Assembly: GCA_003149935.1 (NCBI GenBank)
Contig: QAMH01000006.1
Location: 62,001-126,000, forward strand
DNA length: 64,000 bases
Source: Coriobacteriia bacterium
GTDB taxonomy: Bacteria > Actinomycetota > Coriobacteriia > Coriobacteriales > QAMH01
Reading direction: 5' to 3'
The position numbers were made by a program, and so were the translations under genes. Below are positions 40,732-48,794 of this stretch, piece after piece. The notes under the pieces are model-generated. The model was not told the origin of the DNA, ran no database searches, and was given only the letters and a program-made list of their open reading frames with translations. Positions within the stretch are counted from its first letter, which is position 1. Every line of letters starts with the position of its first letter.

Positions 40732-42129
40732 ATGAAGGAGCCCGTTACCATACGTACCGTGCGCAGCGTCATCACCCTGTGCTTCGCCGTGTGCTACATC
40801 ATCAACGTCTTTCTGCATGCTCCGCTGCTCGATGACGTGAACATCGCCCTCATGGTCGTGGTACTCGTGATGAGCGTCTTCGTCTCGACGGGGTCGTCGC
40901 GGCTCATCGGCGTCATCCTCATCGCCATAAGCGTCGGGTTGCTGTTGTATGCCCAGGCACCGGCCGAGGAGTGGGTGCGTGCGCTTCGCAAGAACGCCGA
41001 TCTCATCGTCATGTTCGTCCTGATTCCGCTTATTGGCATACCCGTCCAACATGGGGGCTATAACGAATCGCTGAGGAGCCTGTTTGCGCGATACGCCAAC
41101 TCGGAGGGGCGATACTATTCGCTCGTAAGCGGCATGGCAGCCGTGGCCGGTGCGCTCATAAGCATCGCCGCCGTACCGCTTACGTTCGAGATGTCGCGTG
41201 AAAGCCGTCTGGGAGCCAACAAGAGGCTCCTGGGGACGGCCCTTGCGCGCGGGTTCGTCACGTGCATGATATGGGCGCCCACATCGGCGACCATCGCCCT
41301 GGTCGTTTCGGTGACAAGTGCGCAGTGGGTAAGCTTCGCCCCCTGCGCGATCGTCTGCGCACTTGTAGCGGAGGGTGTCGGCATCCTGATGACGGTGCTC
41401 TCGTGCAAGAAGGGCGGGAGCGCTTGTGCGATGGACGATGACGCGAGTGCATCCAAGGACGTTTCCGGAGGCATCGACAAGGCGAAAGTGGCGGAGCTCG
41501 CCGTCTTTTCCGTGCTCCTTATAGTCTTCATCGCCCTGGTCTCCCAGCTGTTTGGTCTTTCGGCCATTATCGTCGTCGCCATGGCATCGTTGGTGTGGCC
41601 CTTTGTCTGGATGCTCGTCATCAGGCGGTTTTCCCTGTATCACAAGGAGCTCAAGAACGCGTATTTCGAGAAGAAGCTTCCCGGTGCCAAGAACCAGATC
41701 GTCCTTTTCGCGGGAGCGGGCATGCTCGCCCAGAGTATCGGCTATTCGGGTATCGGCGATGTCATTGCGCAAGCTCTCGTGCTCACCACCGGACAAAGCG
41801 TGCTGCTTCTGACGACGGCCATCGTCGTCATCGTCTTGCTTACCTGCGCGGCGGGGATTCATCCCATCGTTGCCACGGCCGTCATAGGAGGTGCCATCGA
41901 CCCGGCGCTGTGCGGAATCTCGGCCGCGTACCTTGCGCTCGTCCTGTCGATGAGCTGGGCGTTGGGCAACACGATCTGCCCCGCTTCGGCAAACGTCATC
42001 GCCGTTGCGGATATGGTGCGGGCATCTCCCGTCGAGGCGAGCCTCAAGTGGAATGGAGTCTACGCGGCCGTCACCGCTGCCGCCCTCATCGCCTGCGTCA
42101 TGCTCATGAGGGGGCTCGGCTTTTTGTAG
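40732..42129 (+). CDS. Multi-TM permease, ion-transporter-superfamily-like
   Basis: 465 residues, about 12 TM helices with a charged loop near 230-255 (CAMDDDASASKDVSGG). Features such as APTSATIALVVSVTSAQWVSF, and IGGAIDPALCGISAAYLALVL followed by SWALGNTICPASANVIAV, recall the paired re-entrant loops of the IT superfamily (ArsB/NhaD/CitM) anion and Na+/H+ carriers. No exact family was recognised. GGGGAG eight nt upstream sets ATG 40732. In context it may transport an organic anion for the catabolic cluster. Confidence 0.7.
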   Translation: MKEPVTIRTVRSVITLCFAVCYIINVFLHAPLLDDVNIALMVVVLVMSVFVSTGSSRLIGVILIAISVGLLLYAQAPAEEWVRALRKNADLIVMFVLIPLIGIPVQHGGYNESLRSLFARYANSEGRYYSLVSGMAAVAGALISIAAVPLTFEMSRESRLGANKRLLGTALARGFVTCMIWAPTSATIALVVSVTSAQWVSFAPCAIVCALVAEGVGILMTVLSCKKGGSACAMDDDASASKDVSGGIDKAKVAELAVFSVLLIVFIALVSQLFGLSAIIVVAMASLVWPFVWMLVIRRFSLYHKELKNAYFEKKLPGAKNQIVLFAGAGMLAQSIGYSGIGDVIAQALVLTTGQSVLLLTTAIVVIVLLTCAAGIHPIVATAVIGGAIDPALCGISAAYLALVLSMSWALGNTICPASANVIAVADMVRASPVEASLKWNGVYAAVTAAALIACVMLMRGLGFL

Positions 42130-42489
42130 GCAAATGTGACTGTCGTACTTACGTATACGGCAGCTTCTTACTTTTAAGTGCGTTATTGAGGTCACACTGA
42201 AACCCTCATAGCATACATCTCGTGAGGAGGGATACCTTCAAGGTAAGTGGGTCATCTTTCTCGTTGTTTTTCTCTGGCTTCTTGGCAGGAACCGCAATGC
42301 AGCGGTGAGGATCTAGTCCGGTTTCGGCATCAATTGACTCCGACACATCAGCACGCATCGCAACATCGGAATCATGTGCGTATAGAACGGTTTGCACGTC
42401 GAAACGAAAGGAGGAGGGGTCTCGGTTTGGGGGAAAGGCGATGCCTTTCACATGCACGCAATCTTTCGGAAGCTATATTGGAGGAACAC
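42130..42489. other. Long leader before the second OFA transporter
   Basis: No credible separate gene in these 360 nt. Contents: cluster motif at 42167-42190, a strong SD-like AGGAGGAGGGG at 42410-42419, and a small hairpin AAAGGC-GAT-GCCTTT at 42434-42448. The SD precedes an in-frame TTG at 42427 that would add 21 residues to the transporter. Confidence 0.5.
42167..42190 (+). promoter_or_regulatory. Cluster motif CTWAC-N6-GTGCGTW (copy for OFA transporter)
   Basis: CTTAC, six bases, GTGCGTTATTGAG; the first 17 bases match the copy at 34621 exactly. It is 38 nt after the permease stop and about 300 nt before the OFA transporter start. Confidence 0.6.
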
Positions 42490-43752
42490 ATGGCAATGAA
42501 GCCTAAATCGCGCTGGGTGGTTCTCGTTGGCGCGGCAATGTGCGGAGCAATCACCGCATCATTGAATTGCTACAGCATTTTTCAGAAACCCATGATGGCC
42601 GAGTTTGGCTGGTCACCACAGATCGTTGCGCTTGCCTACACGCTCGCCATCGTTGTCATCGGCTTTGCGGGTGGCCCCGTTGGCGGCTGGTTCCAGCGCA
42701 AGTTCGCGGCTCACAAGATCATGCTCGTCAGTGGCATCGTCTTTGGCATCGGTTGGATTCTCACGGGCTTTTCCACGAATCCCATCATGCTGCTCATCAC
42801 CTTCGGCATCATCGTCGGCTTTGCCGATGGCATCATCTACAACACGTCACTGGCCTTGACCACGCGCTGGTTCCCGGACAAGAAGGGTCTCGTCAACGGC
42901 ATCTCGCTTGCCACGATGGCACTGTGGCCGCTGTGGACGGCTCCGGTCGGAAACATGATCGTGCAGGCAATCGGTCCCATGCCCTCGTTCATGGTCGTGG
43001 GCGCGTTCAGCATCGTGATGTTCCTTATCTTCTCGTGGCTCTGCTATGTCCTTCCGCCTGCGGATTACCAGCCCGAAGGATGGAATCCTCCCGTTGACGA
43101 GGAGGCCAAGAACCGCAGGAGCTACACCACTCCCGAGATGATGAAGACCCCGCTCTTCTGGATCATGGTCATCGTATTCGCGCTCACCGCATGCACGGGC
43201 GTGTTCATGCTTGGCACCGCGTCTCTCGTCGGCCAGACGCAGGCGGGCATGGATGCCGCGACGGGCGCCATGATGGTCAGCATCTTCGCAGTTGCCAATG
43301 CCGCCGGACGCTTTGGCTTCGGCACGCTTTCCGACAAGATCGGGCGATTCCAGACGCTGTTCATCGTCATTGGCATCACCGCGGTGATTCACCTGTTCCT
43401 CTATGGAAACACCGATTCCACGATGCCCTTCATCATCGAGTCGATTGTCCTGGGCATGTGCTTTGGCGGCATCATGGCCATCATGCCCTCGCTTACCGGC
43501 GATGCCTTTGGCCCGGCTAACATGGGCCAGAACTATGGCTTCATGTACTGGGGTTATGCGCTTGCGGCCGTCATCGGCCCCATGCTCTCCGCCAATACGC
43601 TTGCCGCCACCGGCAGCTATAGCACGGCGTTTCCCATCCTGGGCGTCCTTTGCATCATCGCGATCATCCTGCTTGCGATCGGTTTGCCGATCTACAACAA
43701 GATGAAGGCTCGTGATGCCGCCATGATGGAAGCCAAGAACGCCGAGAACTAA
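42490..43752 (+). CDS. OFA-family MFS transporter 2
   Basis: 420 residues, 12 TM helices, related to the transporter at 12585 (shared FGWSPQIVALAYTLAIV / GGPVGGWFQRKFAAHKIMLV layout, central loop YQPEGWNPPVDEEA, MKTPLFWIMVIVFALTACTG). Substrate unknown; OFA members exchange small carboxylates, and BaiG-type MFS carriers serve steroid uptake in comparable clusters. ATG 42490 has GGAGG six nt upstream; TTG 42427 is a weaker alternative. The EthD-like gene follows after 25 nt. Confidence 0.85.
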   Translation: MAMKPKSRWVVLVGAAMCGAITASLNCYSIFQKPMMAEFGWSPQIVALAYTLAIVVIGFAGGPVGGWFQRKFAAHKIMLVSGIVFGIGWILTGFSTNPIMLLITFGIIVGFADGIIYNTSLALTTRWFPDKKGLVNGISLATMALWPLWTAPVGNMIVQAIGPMPSFMVVGAFSIVMFLIFSWLCYVLPPADYQPEGWNPPVDEEAKNRRSYTTPEMMKTPLFWIMVIVFALTACTGVFMLGTASLVGQTQAGMDAATGAMMVSIFAVANAAGRFGFGTLSDKIGRFQTLFIVIGITAVIHLFLYGNTDSTMPFIIESIVLGMCFGGIMAIMPSLTGDAFGPANMGQNYGFMYWGYALAAVIGPMLSANTLAATGSYSTAFPILGVLCIIAIILLAIGLPIYNKMKARDAAMMEAKNAEN

Positions 43753-43777
43753 ACAACCTTGAAGAAGGGGAGTAGTC

Positions 43778-44479
43778 ATGATTTCCAGGATTAACCTACT
43801 CAAGTGCAAGGAAGGGGTTTCCGAAGAGGAGTTCCGCGCGGTGATGATGGGGGAGGTGCGTGACCTAATCGCCAAGATGCCCCTGTTGCGCACGTGCGAG
43901 ATCAACTTCGTGACCGACAAGCAGCAACGTTCGCATCTGGGCCGCGGCGCAATCGACATCGACGGTTTCATAGAGATGATCTTCGATAGCTACGGGGACA
44001 TGGCCAAGTGCATGGCCCAGACCGGTGATGCTCTCGATGACGTGCTCGAACCCATCGTGGAGGAGCCCATCCCCGCGCTTGTCACGGTCAGGAAATTCGA
44101 CAAGCTCGTCCCCGAGTATCTCAAGGACCGCGACATCATCAAGCGCGTCTCGTTCTGCGATCGCGCCGAGGGCGTCGATGCCATGACCTTCCACTTCGAG
44201 TGGTGGTACGTCCACTCCATACTGGTGGAGCTGATGGGAGGATGCTGCGGCTACAACCAGAACCTCGTGATCGACCGCTGCATCGGTGACGAAGAGGTCC
44301 ATTACAAGGACCTCCCGGTCGAGGGCATGGTCGAGTTCTGGTTCGAGGACATGGAGGCCTTTGACGAATGCTACGGCAGCGTGGGCTTCAAGAAGCGCGC
44401 AAGCGTCCATGCCGCCGAGTTTATCGGAACGGTGACGACCTACTTTGTCGAAGCGGTTCCTGTCGAGCTGGAAGACTAG
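43778..44479 (+). CDS. Tandem EthD-like domain protein 2
   Basis: 233 residues, aligning throughout with the protein at 34720: MISRINLLKCKEGVSEEEFR at the start, then VSFCDRAEGVDAMTFHFEWW, YVHSILVELMGGCCGY, and LPVEGMVEFWFEDMEAFDEC. The first domain has lost the WxxVHGP motif (it reads MGEVRDLIAKMP) while the second keeps WxxVHS, so only the C-terminal half may be active. Co-oriented with the OFA transporter; a terminator follows. Confidence 0.78.
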   Translation: MISRINLLKCKEGVSEEEFRAVMMGEVRDLIAKMPLLRTCEINFVTDKQQRSHLGRGAIDIDGFIEMIFDSYGDMAKCMAQTGDALDDVLEPIVEEPIPALVTVRKFDKLVPEYLKDRDIIKRVSFCDRAEGVDAMTFHFEWWYVHSILVELMGGCCGYNQNLVIDRCIGDEEVHYKDLPVEGMVEFWFEDMEAFDECYGSVGFKKRASVHAAEFIGTVTTYFVEAVPVELED

Positions 44480-44488
44480 TCGATTCAT

Positions 44489-44530
44489 GCGGCCGCATCG
44501 GATACGAAAATTCGATGCGGCCGCCTTTTC
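44489..44530 (+). terminator. Terminator after EthD 2
   Basis: 12-bp stem GCGGCCGCATCG / CGATGCGGCCGC with a 12-nt loop, then CTTTTCCT, 9 nt after the stop. Confidence 0.8.
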
Positions 44531-44546
44531 CTGAATGGAGAGAAGC

Positions 44547-45443
44547 ATGAAGTCAAAGCGCGCGGAGTTTTTCGATGATGCCGTCCTCTCGGGTCCAGGC
44601 CAGGCAGAGTTCGAGGAGAGGGTCTATGGCGAGGAGCAGGCAAAGCACTGGCCTCGGGTCGAGAAGGGCTCCGGGAAGTTCGAAGATCAGGTGGTCATCG
44701 TGACCGGTGCCGCTGGCGGTCAAGGCGAGATGGAAGCCAAGATGTTCGCCCAGCAAGGCGCGACGGTCTACATGACTGACGTCAAGGAGGACGGGCTCAG
44801 GCGCGTGGAAGCGCAGATCAGGGATGACGGGGGAGAGGCCGTGGTCTTTCCCATGGACGTCGTCGATGAGGTCGCCTGGCAAAAGCTTGTCGCGAAGATT
44901 CTCGATGAGCAGGGGCATCTCGACGTGCTCGTGAACAATGCCGGCATTTGCATGAACGGATCGGTTCTCACGGCATCTCGCCAGGATCTCGAGCGCATGA
45001 TGGACGTCGATTGCTGGGGTGTCTACAACGGCATGCACTACTGCGCCCAGGCCATCATCGACTCGGGTGGTGGTGCCATCGTCAACACCTGTTCCTATCA
45101 GGGCAATCACTTTGGTCCCGGCAATTTTATCGGCTATGCGATGGCCAAGGCGGCGGCTTTGGGCGCAACCCGTGCCGCAGCTACCGACCTGGGGGCCTAC
45201 GGGGTGCGCGTCAATGCGGTAAACCCCGGGCTCATCCTTACGGACATGACGCTGCCTAGAGGGCAGAACCGCAAGGGTCTCAGCGAGGCGTCATCGATGA
45301 AGCGCTACGCGCTTCCCGAAGAGATCGCCTCGGTCGCGCTGTTTCTTGCTTCCGATGAAGCGAGCTTCATCAACGGCGAATCCATCGCGGCCGATGGCGG
45401 TGCCACGACCTATCTACACCTGGCAACGGCTGACAAGCAATAG
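44547..45443 (+). CDS. SDR-family dehydrogenase 2 with N-terminal extension
   Basis: 298 residues. A polar extension of about 45 residues precedes the Rossmann motif TGAAGGQG (53-60), NNAG (130-133), and catalytic Ser183, Tyr197 and Lys201 (YAMAK). Asp78 after beta-2 (MTDVK) suggests NAD. The glycine motif ends GQG instead of GIG, and the extension has no recognised domain. GGAG six nt before ATG 44547. Starts a second catabolic sub-operon (SDR, SDR, SnoaL, EthD). Confidence 0.88.
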   Translation: MKSKRAEFFDDAVLSGPGQAEFEERVYGEEQAKHWPRVEKGSGKFEDQVVIVTGAAGGQGEMEAKMFAQQGATVYMTDVKEDGLRRVEAQIRDDGGEAVVFPMDVVDEVAWQKLVAKILDEQGHLDVLVNNAGICMNGSVLTASRQDLERMMDVDCWGVYNGMHYCAQAIIDSGGGAIVNTCSYQGNHFGPGNFIGYAMAKAAALGATRAAATDLGAYGVRVNAVNPGLILTDMTLPRGQNRKGLSEASSMKRYALPEEIASVALFLASDEASFINGESIAADGGATTYLHLATADKQ

Positions 45444-45461
45444 GATCGAAAGGATGCTTCC

Positions 45462-46211
45462 ATGGAAAAGCAAAGATTCATCGACAAGATCGCACTGGTG
45501 ACCGGTGGTGCCAATGGCTTGGGCCGTGGCATGACCGAGCAGCTCGTGAAGGAAGGCGCACAGGTCATCGTCTTCGATATCGAAGACGATACCATGGAAG
45601 AGGTCTACGCCGATAACGAGCGCGTGTATTGCATGCACTGCGACGTACGCGACTATGGCCAAGTGCAGGAGAGCGTCGCCAAGGTCATCGAGGAGTTCGA
45701 CCATATCGACGTCCTTATGAACAACGCGGGCATCACCCATCGTCAGCCCTTCCTCGAGTGCAGTCAGGAAGGCTGGCTCGACGTCATGGACACGAACCTG
45801 AACGGCGTCTTCTACGTGGGCCAGGCCGTTGCGCGCACGATGGTCGACAAGGGCATCAAGGGATATATCGTCAACACGAGCTCCAATAGCGCACGTAAGA
45901 CCATCGGCGGCATCACGCCCTACGGTCCTTCCAAGGCGGCCGTGAGCATGCTCACGCAGGTCATGGCGCTCGAGCTTGCCAAATACGACATTCATGTCAA
46001 CGCCGTTGCCCCGGGCACCTCGAAGACCCGCATCACGGAAGGCACGAGGTTCGACCCGGAGCGCAACGCCGCCTTCCTGGCAAAGATGCCGTTTGGTCGT
46101 TATGGCGAAATCGAGGAGATGGTAAGCGTCGCCCTCTTCCTTGCCTCGGATGATGCCTCGTTCATCACGGGCGAGACCATCTACGAAGAGGGTGGATTCA
46201 GCCTCTTGTAA
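45462..46211 (+). CDS. SDR-family dehydrogenase 3
   Basis: 249 residues with TGGANGLG (14-21), NNAG (87-90), Ser140/141, Tyr154 and Lys158 (YGPSK). It is close to the SDR at 36180: both share GTSxTRITEGTR and PERNAxFLAxxPxGRYG near the C-terminus and end EDGGF/EEGGF. Likely an NAD-dependent hydroxy/keto dehydrogenase on the cluster's ring substrate. Starts 18 nt after SDR 2 behind AAGGATG. Confidence 0.9.
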   Translation: MEKQRFIDKIALVTGGANGLGRGMTEQLVKEGAQVIVFDIEDDTMEEVYADNERVYCMHCDVRDYGQVQESVAKVIEEFDHIDVLMNNAGITHRQPFLECSQEGWLDVMDTNLNGVFYVGQAVARTMVDKGIKGYIVNTSSNSARKTIGGITPYGPSKAAVSMLTQVMALELAKYDIHVNAVAPGTSKTRITEGTRFDPERNAAFLAKMPFGRYGEIEEMVSVALFLASDDASFITGETIYEEGGFSLL

Positions 46212-46223
46212 GGAGGGATTGAC

Positions 46224-46715
46224 ATGAGCACCATGGAGGACCTCGAAAAGCGCATTCAGAATCTGGAAGACATGCGCGCAATTGAGCGTCTGCAAGCGCA
46301 GTATTGGGATTACCTCGACGCCAAGAACTGGGATGGTCTTGCTGGTATTCTCGTCGACGATTTCGTGTTCATCAACAACACGACAGGTGGGCGCTACGAA
46401 GGGCGCGATGGCATGCTCGAGACGATGAAGGGCAAGTTTGGCGAGGGCGTGACCTCGAGTCACCAGGGGCATCATCACTGGATCGACATCACGGGGCCAG
46501 ATACGGCAACGTCGCACTGGTCGCTTGAGGATGATCTCTACGATGCGGAGAATGGTGGCGAGTTTGTCGGGCGTGCCCACTATGACAACACGTACGTGAA
46601 GATCGATGGCCGCTGGTACTTTACCGAGATGTCACTGACGTACCTGCGTGGCAAAGCCGAGATAAAGAAGCGTTACGAGGACACGGCCAATGCGTACAAG
46701 GTCTTTATGATGTAG
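46224..46715 (+). CDS. SnoaL/NTF2-fold protein, BaiE-like dehydratase candidate
   Basis: 163 residues with the cone-shaped NTF2/SnoaL fold. The opening helix EKRIQNLEDMRAIERLQAQY and the following YWDYLDAKNWDGL parallel bile-acid 7alpha-dehydratase BaiE. Tyr27 and Asp32 keep the five-residue spacing of BaiE Tyr30/Asp35, and His83 in QGHHHWIDI aligns with BaiE His83; WSLEDDL parallels the acidic WYLEDRL segment. Family knowledge: BaiE removes the 7-hydroxyl by diaxial elimination. Here a comparable dehydration or isomerisation of a cyclic compound is inferred. GGAGGG precedes ATG 46224, 12 nt after SDR 3. Confidence 0.82.
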   Translation: MSTMEDLEKRIQNLEDMRAIERLQAQYWDYLDAKNWDGLAGILVDDFVFINNTTGGRYEGRDGMLETMKGKFGEGVTSSHQGHHHWIDITGPDTATSHWSLEDDLYDAENGGEFVGRAHYDNTYVKIDGRWYFTEMSLTYLRGKAEIKKRYEDTANAYKVFMM

Positions 46716-46744
46716 GCACTTTTCAAATAGAAAGGGCAGGCACG

Positions 46745-47434
46745 ATGATTTCCTGCATTAACCTCTTTCGCAAGGATCCGACTATTTCGGACAATGATTT
46801 CGACGTGTTCCTCAATGATGTCTATGCACCCTTGTGTCTTCAAATTCCCGGGCTTGAATCCTTCGAGTTCGATAGGGTGACTGCCAAGGAGCAAGGCGAT
46901 GCCTCGTCCGAGGCGATTCTCGCCGATGCGTTTACCATCGAGCGCTATGTCGATCTCGATGCATACGAGCAGGCGAGAAAATCCGATGCATACGCGGCCG
47001 TCCTGCGAGAACGTGTGAATGCGGTGGTATACGAGGAGACCTACGTCTGTCTCGAGAACGTGTCCATTCCCCTGCGCGTCGAGGACGAGTGCCACAAAAA
47101 GATGACCTTGCTGGGCCGCACGATGCCGGACGTATCGTTCGAGGACTTTACCCGCGAATGGTTTGTCGTCCATTCGGGGTGCATGGCGAAGATGCCCACT
47201 GACATTTTCTATGGCTATAACCAGCATCTGATCATCGACCGCATGGTAAACGGTCGTCATGTCAGCCACGAGAGGCTCCCCTTCGACGGGATTCTCGAGC
47301 TGTTCTTCAGCGAGGCGTCCGATGTTGCCAACGCATTCAAGACCATCCCCGAAGGCCAGGCCACCGTGGCCCATCGCAAGGAATTCATGAGCAGCGTCAA
47401 TCCGTTTCTCGTCGACTTCACCGTCGTGAAATGA
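46745..47434 (+). CDS. Tandem EthD-like domain protein 3
   Basis: 229 residues, the most divergent of the three paralogues. N-half: MISCINLFRKDPTISDNDFDVF; C-half: EDFTREWFVVHSGCMAKMPT, then GYNQHLIIDRMVNGRHVSHE and LPFDGILELFF, matching the GYxQNLVIDR...LPVEG region of the others. The first half lacks the WxxVHGP motif. AAAGGGCAGG precedes ATG 46745. Last gene of the catabolic cluster, facing a convergent DUF554 gene 18 nt away. Confidence 0.75.
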   Translation: MISCINLFRKDPTISDNDFDVFLNDVYAPLCLQIPGLESFEFDRVTAKEQGDASSEAILADAFTIERYVDLDAYEQARKSDAYAAVLRERVNAVVYEETYVCLENVSIPLRVEDECHKKMTLLGRTMPDVSFEDFTREWFVVHSGCMAKMPTDIFYGYNQHLIIDRMVNGRHVSHERLPFDGILELFFSEASDVANAFKTIPEGQATVAHRKEFMSSVNPFLVDFTVVK

Positions 47435-47452
47435 CGCAAGGATGCTGGTGGC

Positions 47453-48148
47453 CTACAGGAAGGGCGTCAGCAACTGGATGGCGAGGAACCATAGGGGCGG
47501 GACGAGCAGTGCCGGCAGCAGGTTCATCACGGGTATTTCTTTGACCTTGAGTATGCCGAGGCCCGATGCCAGGATGAGGAAGCCGCCCACGACGGTGATT
47601 TCCGCCATGAGGTCTGCCGTGAGGAAGGGCTGGAGCTGGGCGGCGAGTAGGAATATCGCGCCCTGCCAGCAGAAGAGCACGATGGCTGCGAGCGCGATGC
47701 CGATGCCGAAGGACGAGGCGAGCACCATCGAGGTCACGAGGTCCAGCGTGGCGTTCGTGAGCAGGAAGGTCTCGTCACCGTAGAGGGCGCTGTTGATGGG
47801 GCCGATGATGGAGAGCGCACCGAAGCAGAAGATCATGATTGCCGTGGAGAGCCCCTGCGAGAGGTTCGATTCCGATTTGGAACGCTTGTCGACGAAGCGG
47901 TCGAAGCGGCCGTTGATGTCAAGTGCCGTACCGATGACGCCACCGATGGCGAGACTCGCGATGAAGAGAACCGGATAGACGCTTTCGCCCATGCCCTTGA
48001 CGATGGAATTGGCGCCGATGCCTACGGCGGCAAGGCCCATGGCGAGGAAGAGCACGTCCTGGTACTTTTCGCCAAGTCCACGCTTGGCCACGGCCCCAAT
48101 CGAGCTTCCCAAGACAATTGCCGCAGTGTTCGCGATGGTTCCGATCAT
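47453..48148 (-). CDS. DUF554-family membrane protein
   Basis: 231 residues, about six TM helices. DUF554 (YdfK-like) hallmarks: IANTAAIVLGSSIGAVAKRGL at the N-terminus, LAAVGIGANSIVKG, CFGALSIIGPINSALYGD, and TSMVLASSFGIGIALAAI. The function of the family is unknown; a transport role has been proposed. The start overlaps the MerR stop (48145-48148), so the regulator and this protein are translationally coupled. Confidence 0.85.
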   Translation of the reverse strand: MIGTIANTAAIVLGSSIGAVAKRGLGEKYQDVLFLAMGLAAVGIGANSIVKGMGESVYPVLFIASLAIGGVIGTALDINGRFDRFVDKRSKSESNLSQGLSTAIMIFCFGALSIIGPINSALYGDETFLLTNATLDLVTSMVLASSFGIGIALAAIVLFCWQGAIFLLAAQLQPFLTADLMAEITVVGGFLILASGLGILKVKEIPVMNLLPALLVPPLWFLAIQLLTPFL

Positions 48149-48615
48149 TCCGATTCCCTTTCCAGATGGTTCTCATTTTGGAGAAACGCACGCGCATAGA
48201 GCTCACGAGCCTCTTGGGGGAGGCTGTCGGGAGCACCTTGGGCAAAATCCTCGTTGCCCCGCGAGAGGGCCTCATCGTAATACCAGCATTTGTACTCGAG
48301 CACGGCAAGCGTCTTTTGCAGTTCCTCGATCTGCTCGAGGGTCTTCAGGCGCCTTTCCTCCATCAGCTCCCGACGCTGTGCATAGCTTGTGCTGCCCTTG
48401 GTCGTGAGCTCCATGAACTTTCGGATGTCTCGTATTTCCAGGCCGGAGCGCTTCAGGCATTCGATGATGCGTAGAGTCTCGATATGACCCTCGCCAAAGA
48501 CTCGCCTACCACCTTGGCGCTCGAGGCCGGGAAGCAGGCCTTCCTTGTCGTAGAAGCGGAGCGTCGAAGGCGAGAGTCCCGTCATCTCTGCTATCTCGCC
48601 AATGGAATACTGCAT
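48145..48615 (-). CDS. MerR-family transcriptional regulator
   Basis: 156 residues. The winged helix YSIGEIAEMTGLSPSTLRFY followed by DKEGLLPGLERQGGRRVFGE is classical MerR; then HIETLRIIECLKRSGLEIRD, a long dimerisation helix, and a C-tail without a Cys-rich metal-binding loop (one Cys in the helix region, YKCWYYDE), so metal sensing is unlikely. ATG 48615 has AGGAGGG about six nt upstream. It probably autoregulates from the dyad promoter at 48641-48669 and controls DUF554. Confidence 0.88.
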   Translation of the reverse strand: MQYSIGEIAEMTGLSPSTLRFYDKEGLLPGLERQGGRRVFGEGHIETLRIIECLKRSGLEIRDIRKFMELTTKGSTSYAQRRELMEERRLKTLEQIEELQKTLAVLEYKCWYYDEALSRGNEDFAQGAPDSLPQEARELYARAFLQNENHLERESE

Positions 48616-48640
48616 GAAGGCCCTCCTTTCACTTTGCGTG

Positions 48641-48669
48641 ATGATAGCTTGACCTAAAGTCAGGTTCAA
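48641..48669 (-). promoter_or_regulatory. MerR-type promoter with dyad in the spacer
   Basis: On the minus strand: -35-like TTGAAC, a spacer of 17 nt holding the dyad ACCT-GACTTT-AGGT, and -10-like TATCAT, just upstream of the merR SD. Dyad operators inside the spacer are typical of MerR regulation. Confidence 0.55.
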
Positions 48670-48794
48670 TTGATTGTTTGTTCTTCCCACTATTTTGTTG
48701 ATACAACTATGTTTCGGTAAACGGTATGTAATCATTGATGGACGGTGTATACTGGTATCATGCAATATGTGCATCAAAGAATAGGAGCTATGCC

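Noticed and set aside
32408..47434. Calling the cluster a true bile-acid 7alpha-dehydroxylation (bai) operon
   Set aside because: No CoA ligase (BaiB), CoA transferase (BaiF) or full gene order; only enzyme-class similarity and the BaiE-like residues are shown.
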